Made by a program: the position numbers and the translations under genes. Shown here one piece after another: positions 57,624 through 64,000 of a DNA stretch of 64,000 bases (position 1 is its first letter; each line of letters opens with the position of its first letter). This DNA comes from Stenotrophomonas sp. UBA7346 (GTDB lineage: Bacteria; Pseudomonadota; Gammaproteobacteria; Xanthomonadales; Xanthomonadaceae). Location of the stretch: NCBI GenBank assembly GCA_002471015.1, contig DKPB01000049.1:1-64000 (forward strand). The letters are read 5' to 3'. Below the pieces are notes generated by a model. It had not been told where the DNA came from and did not search any database. It saw nothing but the letters and a program-made list of their open reading frames with translations.

Positions 57624-57953
57624 TCAGCAGCAGCTCTTGCCCTGCGTGGTGTTGCAGTTCGGGTCGGGCGAGCCCGCGCAGCAGTTCTCCGTGAGGTACG
57701 CGAGCAAGGCATTCATGGCCGGGTAGTTGGCTCGGTAACAGACATTGCGGCCGAGGTTCTCGCTCTGTACCAGTCCGGCTTGCACCAGTTCCTTGAGATG
57801 GAAGGACAGCGTCGCATTGGGCACGGACAGCGCCCCGGCAATGTCGCCGGCCATGCGTCCTTGCGGGCCGGCCTCCACCAGCAGGCGGAAGGCGGCAAGA
57901 CGGGTCGGGTGGCCGAGCGCGGTGAGGCCGGCTATTGCCTGATTCATTTCCAT
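57624..57953 (-). CDS. arsR: Arsenic-responsive repressor ArsR
   Basis: 109 residues. Winged HTH (ALSVPNATLSFHLKELVQAG). Cysteines lie at the C-terminal end (NCCAGSPDPNC and KSCC), a C-terminal As(III) site like that of A. ferrooxidans ArsR rather than the helix-located ELCVCDL type. ATG 57953 (MEMNQAIAGL). Likely represses both directions from the 17-bp gap. Confidence 0.93.
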   Translation of the reverse strand: MEMNQAIAGLTALGHPTRLAAFRLLVEAGPQGRMAGDIAGALSVPNATLSFHLKELVQAGLVQSENLGRNVCYRANYPAMNALLAYLTENCCAGSPDPNCNTTQGKSCC

Positions 57954-57988
57954 ATTTCTAGAATAGTGGAATGAATAAGAGCGAGCAA
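57935..57988. promoter_or_regulatory. Superimposed divergent arsR/arsH promoters
   Basis: Plus: TTGCCT (57935-57940), 18 bp, TAGAAT (57959-57964). Minus: TTGCTC (57988-57983), 17 bp, TATTCT (57965-57960). The two -10 hexamers overlap within TTCTAGAATA. Predicted starts fall at or within 1-2 nt of the ATGs (57971 and 57953), implying leaderless mRNAs. TTCTAGAA (57956-57963) is a palindrome, a candidate ArsR contact. Confidence 0.55.
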
Positions 57989-58717
57989 GCCATGTCCGAT
58001 CCACTCCCGAACATCGATCCCCAGCTGCTCCCTGGCCTGCAGGCCGATCTGTTGGGTGCCGAATCGTGCACGCACCGGCCGCGCATCCTGTTGCTTTACG
58101 GCTCGCTGCGGCCGCAATCGTTCAGCCGCAAACTGGCGTTGGAAGCCGAACGCGTGCTGCAGCAACTGGGCGCGGAAACCCGCTTGTTCGATCCGCACGA
58201 TCTGCCGCTGCTCGATAGTTGTGGCAAGGAGCATCCAAAGGTGCAGGAGTTGCGGGCGCTTTCCCTATGGTCGGAAGGGCAGGTATGGGTATCGCCGGAG
58301 CGGCACGGCACGCTGACGGGGGTGTTCAAGAACCAGATCGACTGGCTGCCGCTGGAAGATGGCAGCGTGCGTCCTACCCAGGGAAGGACCCTGGCGGTGA
58401 TGCAGGTGTGCGGAGGCTCGCAGTCCTTCAATGTGGTCAACACCCTGCGCGTACTTGGCCGTTGGATGCGCATGGTCACCATCCCCAACCAATCCTCGGT
58501 ACCCAAGGCCTGGCAGGAATTTGATGAACACGGGCGCATGCGGCCCTCGCCGTACTACGACCGGGTGGTCGACGTGATGGAAGAGCTGATGAAGTTCACC
58601 ATGATGGTGCGCGGGCGCAGCGATTACCTGGTCAGCCGCTACAGCGAGCGCAAGGGTGCAGCCGAAGCCGCCCAACTGGCGCGCGCGGCGGGGGTGGTTG
58701 AAGCCAGCGCGCCCTGA
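57971..58717 (+). CDS. arsH: ArsH-type NADPH-dependent FMN protein
   Basis: 248 residues. Flavodoxin-like FMN motif GSLRPQSFSRKL, and SPERHGTLTGVFKNQIDWL. ArsH oxidises organoarsenicals. Start ATG 57971 (MNKSEQAMSDP) fits a leaderless transcript; ATG 57992 is an alternative. Divergent from arsR. Confidence 0.92.
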   Translation: MNKSEQAMSDPLPNIDPQLLPGLQADLLGAESCTHRPRILLLYGSLRPQSFSRKLALEAERVLQQLGAETRLFDPHDLPLLDSCGKEHPKVQELRALSLWSEGQVWVSPERHGTLTGVFKNQIDWLPLEDGSVRPTQGRTLAVMQVCGGSQSFNVVNTLRVLGRWMRMVTIPNQSSVPKAWQEFDEHGRMRPSPYYDRVVDVMEELMKFTMMVRGRSDYLVSRYSERKGAAEAAQLARAAGVVEASAP

Positions 58718-58730
58718 GTTGCCGCGACCG

Positions 58731-58772
58731 GCCTTCCTCTCTTTCGCTGCGCGTAGGGGGGGCTGGGGAGGG
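58731..58772. repeat. CCCTCC-type palindromic box
   Basis: CTCTCTTTCGC-tgc-GCGTAGGGGGG, tail CTGGGGAGGGA. Degenerate member of the family, just after arsH. The rest of the 311-bp gap (to 59028) shows AT-rich sequence near 58905-58940 that may hold the DeoR promoter; no gene seen. Confidence 0.72.
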
Positions 58773-59028
58773 ACAGTCTCCTTGCGTTTGCACCCGGATC
58801 GTCCGATCACGCATGCAGTGGCTCGTGATCTGGTTGTGCATCAGCGCAAGAGGTGGGGGCGCATGTGCCGGATTGGGATGCATGCGCTCTTTCATTCGTG
58901 CATGATGTTGCACGTTTTGTACTGTTTGTGCATTATTTGATTGAGGGAAGCATTCGCGCCCCACGGCGATCCTGATGCCGCTTGGGCTGATTCCCAGCCA
59001 GATCCACATCAATGCAGAACGCCATCAC

Positions 59029-59817
59029 ATGACTGCCCCGGACCCCGACGCGCTGCCGCAGGAGCGCCAGCAACGCATCCTCGACCAGCTCCGCAAGCAG
59101 GGCCGGGTGGTGGCCAATGAGTTGGCACTGGCGTTCGCGGTTTCCGAGGATTCCATCCGCCGTGATCTGCGTGAGATGGCCGCCAAAGGCCTGTGTCGGC
59201 GGGTGTATGGCGGGGCGTTGCTGCCGACGCCGCAGTTCGACACCTTGCCCCAACGGGTGGGGCGGGATGATCCGGAGCGCAGTGCCCTGGCCGTCCATGC
59301 CGCCTCGCTGCTGTTGCCGGGACAGGTAGTGTTGATGGATGCCGGTTCCACCAATGTCGCAATTGCGCGCGCGCTGCGGGATACCGCTTTGACCGTGGTC
59401 ACCAATGCGCCAGCCGTTGCCGATGCCTTGGCCGGTGCGCAGGCCGCCGAGGTGGTGATGATCGGTGGCAGGATCGATCCGCGCAGTGGCGGCGCCATCG
59501 GTTCCATTGCCTTGCAGCAGCTGACCGAGCTGCAGGCCGATGTCTGCATCCCCGGTGTCTGCGCGGTCGATCCTGAGACCGGCATCTGGGGCATCAACGC
59601 AGAGGAATGTGCGTTCAAGCAGGCCATGCTTCGGGCCAGCGATGCCACGCTGATCGTCGCCAGCAACGAGAAGCTTGGCGCGCGTGGCAGTTTCCGCATC
59701 GCCGGTATCGAGCAGGTTGATCAACTGCTGATCAGCGACCGCGTCGGCACGGAAATGCAGGAGCGGCTGGCCCCCTTCGCCCAGCGGCTGCACCGGGTTG
59801 TCGTCGCAAAAGACTGA
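59029..59817 (+). CDS. DeoR/GlpR-family repressor
   Basis: 262 residues from ATG 59029 (58975 possible). HTH ANELALAFAVSEDSIRRDL near residues 28-46, the RRVYGGAL linker, then the sugar-phosphate-binding DeoR sensor domain with MDAGSTNVAIARAL and NAEECAFKQAM. Followed by an MFS gene 51 nt away, presumably regulated with it. Sugar unknown. Confidence 0.9.
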   Translation: MTAPDPDALPQERQQRILDQLRKQGRVVANELALAFAVSEDSIRRDLREMAAKGLCRRVYGGALLPTPQFDTLPQRVGRDDPERSALAVHAASLLLPGQVVLMDAGSTNVAIARALRDTALTVVTNAPAVADALAGAQAAEVVMIGGRIDPRSGGAIGSIALQQLTELQADVCIPGVCAVDPETGIWGINAEECAFKQAMLRASDATLIVASNEKLGARGSFRIAGIEQVDQLLISDRVGTEMQERLAPFAQRLHRVVVAKD

Positions 59818-59868
59818 TGCAGTGGCTTGATCGCGCGCACCGGCAATGGAAACAACAAGGAACAACAA

Positions 59869-61008
59869 GTGACGCATCCAACAGGACTACAGCGCAGCCA
59901 GCAGATGGCCACGCGCGCCGCATTCTTCATCCCCGGTTTCGCGATTGCCTGCTGGGCACCGCTGGTGCCGTTCGCCAAGGCCCGCGCTGGTCTTGATGAC
60001 GCATTGCTTGGGGTGCTGCTGCTATGCCTGGGCTTGGGTTCGCTGTTGTCCATGCCGCTGGCGGGCATGCTGGCCGCGCGTCATGGTTGCCGCACGGTGA
60101 TGTTGGCTACCGTATTGATGATGGTATTGATGCTGCCCTTGTTGGCGGTTGCCTCCTCGCCGCTGACCATCGGTGTCGTGCTGCTGGTGTTCGGTGCCGG
60201 CATCGGTGCCATGGACTGCGTGATGAACATGCAGGCGGTGGTGGTGGAGCGCGAATCCGGCCGCGCGATGATGTCGGGCTTCCATGCCTTCTACAGCATT
60301 GGGGCGCTGTCTGGCGCAGCCTTGGTGACCTTGCTGTTGTCGATTGGCGGCGGTGCCGTGTTGTCCACTTTGGTGGTGGCTGCCGGCGTTGTCGCGATCA
60401 CGGCATTGTCATCGCGCCGGTGGCGCAGTGAACGTGCCGAGCAGGGCGAAAGCAGTTTCGCGCTGCCGCGTGGCGTGGTGATCGTGATTGGTGTCGTATG
60501 CTTCATCAGCTTCCTGGCCGAAGGCTCGATGCTGGATTGGAGTGCGGTGTTCCTGCATGAAGTGCGCGGGGTAGAGCTTGCCCATGCCGGTTGGGGCTTT
60601 GTTGCCTTCAATATCGCCATGACCGCCACGCGCCTGTTCGGCGACCGGCTGGTGAACCAGCTTGGGCCGAGCATGGCGGTGCTGCTCGGGGGGCTGCTCG
60701 CATGTGCAGGCTTCGTGTTGGCCACCCTGGTGCCAAGTTTCGCTGTAGCGCTGCTGGGCTACGCGCTGGTTGGCATTGGTTGCGCCAATATCGTGCCGGT
60801 GATGTTCAGCCTTGCCGGGCGGCAGACCCGCATGCCGGAGAGCGTGGCCATTCCAGCCGTCACCACGATGGGGTACGCGGGCGTGCTGCTGGGCCCGGCG
60901 GCAATCGGTTTCGTTGCCCAGCAGTGGTCGCTGCCGTCTGCATTCCTGATGGCGGCGGCGGCGCTTGCGCTTGTCGCGGTAGTTGGTTCGATGCTGCGGG
61001 TACGCTGA
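59869..61008 (+). CDS. YbjJ-like MFS transporter
   Basis: 379 residues with 12 membrane helices. Start GTG 59869 with AAGGA at 59857-59861, 7 nt away. Resembles E. coli YbjJ in the helices around FIPGFAIACWAPLVPFAKA, MDCVMNMQAVVVERE and GFHAFYSIGALSGAAL. Substrate unknown; paired with the DeoR regulator. Confidence 0.9.
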   Translation: MTHPTGLQRSQQMATRAAFFIPGFAIACWAPLVPFAKARAGLDDALLGVLLLCLGLGSLLSMPLAGMLAARHGCRTVMLATVLMMVLMLPLLAVASSPLTIGVVLLVFGAGIGAMDCVMNMQAVVVERESGRAMMSGFHAFYSIGALSGAALVTLLLSIGGGAVLSTLVVAAGVVAITALSSRRWRSERAEQGESSFALPRGVVIVIGVVCFISFLAEGSMLDWSAVFLHEVRGVELAHAGWGFVAFNIAMTATRLFGDRLVNQLGPSMAVLLGGLLACAGFVLATLVPSFAVALLGYALVGIGCANIVPVMFSLAGRQTRMPESVAIPAVTTMGYAGVLLGPAAIGFVAQQWSLPSAFLMAAAALALVAVVGSMLRVR

Positions 61009-61067
61009 GCAAGGCTGCTTTGTCGGATAACTGGGGCCTGCGTTGGTACTTCTGGTCATCGCCGCCT

Positions 61068-63539
61068 TCACGCAGTCGCTGGCGGTGGTTCGGTTGATGG
61101 CTCCGTCGCCGCCGTCGGCAAGCTGCGCACATGCACATCCTGCTGCGGGTAAGGGATTTCGATCCCGGCCTCCTGCAATGCTGCGTGTATGCGGGTGATG
61201 AGCTCGCTGCGGATGTTGAGCCAGTTGTCGTAATCGCGGGTCCAGGCGCGAACACTGAAATCAAGCGAACTGGCGCCGAAACCAACGAACAGCGCGGCGA
61301 TGGCCGGCTCGCTCGCGATACCGCTGGTTTGTCTGGCGCAATCGGAAAGCAGTGCCAGAACCTGCTGTGGGTCACTGCCATAGGCAACGCCGACATTCAC
61401 TTCAATGCGCCGGTTGCGGTCGAGCAGGGTCCAGTTGACCAGCGGCTCGGACAACAGGGTGCCATTGGGTACCACCACGTCGGCGCCATCGAAGGTCTTG
61501 ATGCGGGTGGAGCGCATGCCGATGTCGCGCACGCGGCCGTTGATGGTGCCGACCTCCACCACGTCGCCGGGTTGGATCGGCCGCTCGAACATGAGGATCA
61601 GGCCGGAAACGAAGTTGTTGACCACGTTCTGCAGGCCAAAACCAATGCCGACGCCCAGCGCGCCGAACAGCAGCGCCAGCTGGCTGCCTTTGAAGCCTGC
61701 GGCCGACAAGGCGATGATCACGCCGAGCATCAGTACCGCATACGAGGCAAGCGAGGCGATGCTGTTGCCGATGCCGCGCGACATGTTGGCGCCGTGCTGG
61801 AGCATGTCCTGCAGCAGCAAGCGGGTTATCCGCGCGGCCCAGAAGGCAAGGGTGATTGCCGCGACGAAGGCCAGTACGTGGCCGAGCGACAGGCTGAATT
61901 CACCAATGGAGAATTCATGCGAGAGCAGCCTGCTCAGCAAGGCATAGACCGGCCGCAGGATGCGGAAGCTGTCCATCGCATAGACCACCCAGCCGATGAC
62001 CGCGGCGAATATGCCCAGCCGGCCAAGCAGCGCCAACAGCGGCGGCGCATGATCACGGGTAAGCCGATAGCGTGCCAGGCTGGGCCGGCTCAGCAGCAGG
62101 TGCAACAGGCTCAACAGCACGGCGATGCCGACGTAGAGCAGCAGGCCAAAGTAGGCGCTGTCGATGATCGCGCTGGTCAGCATCTCCGCCAGCGTGAGGT
62201 TGCCGACAACATTGGCTGCAAGAGACACAGCGAACAAACCCTGGGCGGCCCATGCCGCCATGCGCAAGGCCTGCCCCGTGCGCCCGGTAGTACTGGCGTG
62301 GCCGCTACGGTAAGCCTGCCATTGCACCAGTCCGGTCAGCAGCATGGCGACGATGGTCAGCGCCAGTGTGTAGTAGCGGAATGCGACATTGCTGGACAGG
62401 AAGAAGATGCCCAGGCCACCAAGCAGGTACAGCAATGATGCGGCCAAGGGCCAGTAGCCCAGCAATCGGCGGCTGCCCGGCGGCAGCAGTCGCAGCACGG
62501 GGATCAGCGCGAAGAGCATGCCTATCTGCAAGGTCAGCAAGGGAGCATCGGGCTCGATCGCCAGCATCACCATGGTCGACAGCAGCAGCCAGGTGGATAC
62601 GGGCCGGGCCAGTACGCGTTGTGCGGCAGCTTCAAGGTTGCCGTTGGCGGGCGTCCGCCGACGGTAATGCCAGCCCCATAGCAATAGTGGGATCAGCAGT
62701 ATCTGGATGCCGTGGAACAGGAACTGTGTGCGCCGGTGCTCGCTCACGTAGGCGCGGCTGAACTCCAGTTCGATCTGCAGGCCGGAGGCAAGGGCGTCGC
62801 TGGCTGCTGCGGGCTGATCAGGAGAGCTTGCATCAGCTCGCCATAGCGGTGGCGAATCTATCTGCAGCAATTGGTGGTCGAGGTAGGCAATGGCATCGGT
62901 GACAGCGACGTGGCCGGATTGCAGCCGGGTCTCCAGGGCATTGGCGCGCGCGCTCAATTCCATTTGCCGGGAAAGCGGTACAGCAAGTGCCTGCTCGGCT
63001 CGGGTGAGCAGTGTGATCAGCGCATCGATGCGGCTCAGCAGCACCGGCGGGATATCGCTGGGGTGTTCACGGGTGAGCTGCCAACTGGCGCGGCGCCGTG
63101 CCAGCTCTGCGGCGTCCGCGGCATACGGCTCGGTAGCGGTCTGCAGGGCATCACGCCAGCGTGCAAAACGCTTGCCGTCGAACTGCCAGTGTCGGTCAAG
63201 GCTCTCCAGGCGAATGATCGGGACCCTGCGCAGTTGCGTTGGTGACAAGGCTTGCCTGCGTTGGTCCACCGAGCGGGTGATCGCTTCCAGGCCTGGGCCC
63301 AGTGCGGCGGTGGGATCGGGCTGGCCGGCGCGATCGATCGCGGAGATGGCAAGACGCTCGTCGGTATCGGCACGGATCACGATCAGCGCGCTGTCGATGG
63401 GTTCCGGGGTGTTTGGCTTCGGCTGCGCAGCGGTCGGCGCTATGGCAGGGTCAGGCGGCGAGCCTGCCTGCGCGTAGGCGACATGGCAGCAGGCCACGGC
63501 GAAACAGAGCACAGCTGCGCGTAGCCAATGCATGGGCAT
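61068..63539 (-). CDS. Large MscS-family mechanosensitive channel
   Basis: 823 residues. Signal peptide (RAAVLCFAVACCHVAYAQA), a periplasmic domain of about 230 residues with coiled-coil character, then about ten membrane helices. A C-terminal MscS core follows, with TM3-like GVGIGFGLQNVVNNFVSGLI, the beta domain (RPIQPGDVVEVGTINGRVRD) and a C-terminal alpha/beta domain. Architecture of the MscK/YbiO/YjeP type. Start ATG 63539 or 63533. Gene end is convergent with the MFS gene. Confidence 0.9.
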   Translation of the reverse strand: MPMHWLRAAVLCFAVACCHVAYAQAGSPPDPAIAPTAAQPKPNTPEPIDSALIVIRADTDERLAISAIDRAGQPDPTAALGPGLEAITRSVDQRRQALSPTQLRRVPIIRLESLDRHWQFDGKRFARWRDALQTATEPYAADAAELARRRASWQLTREHPSDIPPVLLSRIDALITLLTRAEQALAVPLSRQMELSARANALETRLQSGHVAVTDAIAYLDHQLLQIDSPPLWRADASSPDQPAAASDALASGLQIELEFSRAYVSEHRRTQFLFHGIQILLIPLLLWGWHYRRRTPANGNLEAAAQRVLARPVSTWLLLSTMVMLAIEPDAPLLTLQIGMLFALIPVLRLLPPGSRRLLGYWPLAASLLYLLGGLGIFFLSSNVAFRYYTLALTIVAMLLTGLVQWQAYRSGHASTTGRTGQALRMAAWAAQGLFAVSLAANVVGNLTLAEMLTSAIIDSAYFGLLLYVGIAVLLSLLHLLLSRPSLARYRLTRDHAPPLLALLGRLGIFAAVIGWVVYAMDSFRILRPVYALLSRLLSHEFSIGEFSLSLGHVLAFVAAITLAFWAARITRLLLQDMLQHGANMSRGIGNSIASLASYAVLMLGVIIALSAAGFKGSQLALLFGALGVGIGFGLQNVVNNFVSGLILMFERPIQPGDVVEVGTINGRVRDIGMRSTRIKTFDGADVVVPNGTLLSEPLVNWTLLDRNRRIEVNVGVAYGSDPQQVLALLSDCARQTSGIASEPAIAALFVGFGASSLDFSVRAWTRDYDNWLNIRSELITRIHAALQEAGIEIPYPQQDVHVRSLPTAATEPSTEPPPATA

Positions 63540-63804
63540 TCCCGAGGGGTGGACGCTCTTGTCCGCGTCGCGGCAGTGTCGCACAGGGGCGGTTTGGGTG
63601 GAGTGGCAGACGCCCGGGAGCGCGCGCTGGCTGCATCGGCCTGTGCGCTGCCGGCGCTGCAGCGCTCGCCTCCGCGGCCATTGCCGGCGCAAGGGGAGGT
63701 GGGCGTGACCTTCGGCGGGTCCCGCGACACGTGCTGATCCTTTAACCTCCAAGGTTGCGCCGCGCCACCTTGTGCGGCCTTTCCCTGTTTGGCCGGAGAT
63801 GTCC

Positions 63805-64000
63805 ATGTCGTTTTCCAAGCTCGTCCCGTTGTCCCTGACGGTTGCAATCGCCGCCTCGCTCGCCGCCTGCGGCAAGACCGAAGCGCCTGCCGCGCCGGCT
63901 GCCGAAGCCCAGGCCGCGTTTGACCAGTCGCAGCTCAAGACCCAGCTGATCTCGCTCAACGCCGCCGATCTGGATCCGGCCGTGCAGGCGTGCGCCGACC
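63805..64000 (+). CDS. Probable M13-family metallopeptidase lipoprotein, 5' end only
   Basis: 65 residues visible. ATG 63805, GGAG 8 nt upstream. Lipoprotein signal with SLAACGK, then an Ala/Pro linker and QLISLNAADLDPAVQACAD, the segment before the FNAYVNGKW motif in Xanthomonas M13 peptidases as I recall them. The zinc site lies outside the window, so the assignment is tentative. Confidence 0.6.
   Translation, partial: MSFSKLVPLSLTVAIAASLAACGKTEAPAAPAAEAQAAFDQSQLKTQLISLNAADLDPAVQACAD

Overview
The window is a gene-dense, roughly two-thirds G+C chromosomal segment that looks like Stenotrophomonas (Xanthomonadaceae). Housekeeping proteins resemble that family throughout. The intergenic spaces also carry many copies of a GTAG-ended palindrome (gtagtgccgagccatgctcggca), which matches the SMAG repeats described for S. 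maltophilia. I see no phage, integrase, transposase, CRISPR array, rRNA or tRNA gene.

Layout. 1-3.4 kb: an ArnT-like glycosyltransferase (cut by the left edge), divergent from a ColR/ColS-like two-component pair, then a 10 x 50 bp SMAG array. 3.4-6.4 kb: GNAT acetyltransferase-minC-minD-minE-HExxH protein operon. 6.6-11 kb: a NarL-type two-component pair, an SRPBCC/GyrI-like protein, DUF423 and an AlkA-like glycosylase, then a composite repeat cluster. 11.6-17.3 kb: an eight-gene minus-strand operon, tightly overlapped. It runs SPFH protein, small membrane protein, ribbon-helix-helix regulator, DUF4177, alpha/beta hydrolase, PH-like membrane protein, M15 D,D-carboxypeptidase, Tat-exported FAD oxidase, and it lies behind a double GATATC palindrome. 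17.5-28 kb: purT, an exported EEP-family protein, bpt, an EF-hand protein, an unusual ECF sigma factor with a membrane domain, tesB, a crotonase, a copper chaperone, and an AraC/AhpD-like pair. 28-41 kb: core genes (uvrA, rplU-rpmA-obgE, rpsT, murJ, ribF-ileS-lspA-ispH). 41-50 kb: a second SMAG array, cstA-ybdD, two pirins, aqpZ, gpmA. 49-57 kb: a membrane-anchored XRE regulator, an esterase lipoprotein, two AraC regulators, a frameshifted serine beta-lactamase-like gene, an orphan roadblock protein and an Fsr-like efflux pump. 57-58.7 kb: an arsenic cassette arsR-arsC-acr3 with divergent arsH. 58.9-64 kb: a DeoR regulator with its MFS transporter, a large MscS-family channel, and the start of a probable M13 peptidase lipoprotein.

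The signals I would examine first are these: the SPFH/RHH operon with its operator; the superimposed, apparently leaderless arsR/arsH promoters; the membrane-fused sigma factor; the C10 tract inside minC; and the repeat families. One repeat copy supplies the stop codon of a neighbouring gene. Another family keeps its fold while changing its core sequence.

Start codons were chosen by reading frame, ribosome-binding site and family knowledge. No database search was possible, so all product names rest on recognised motifs and remembered family sequences.
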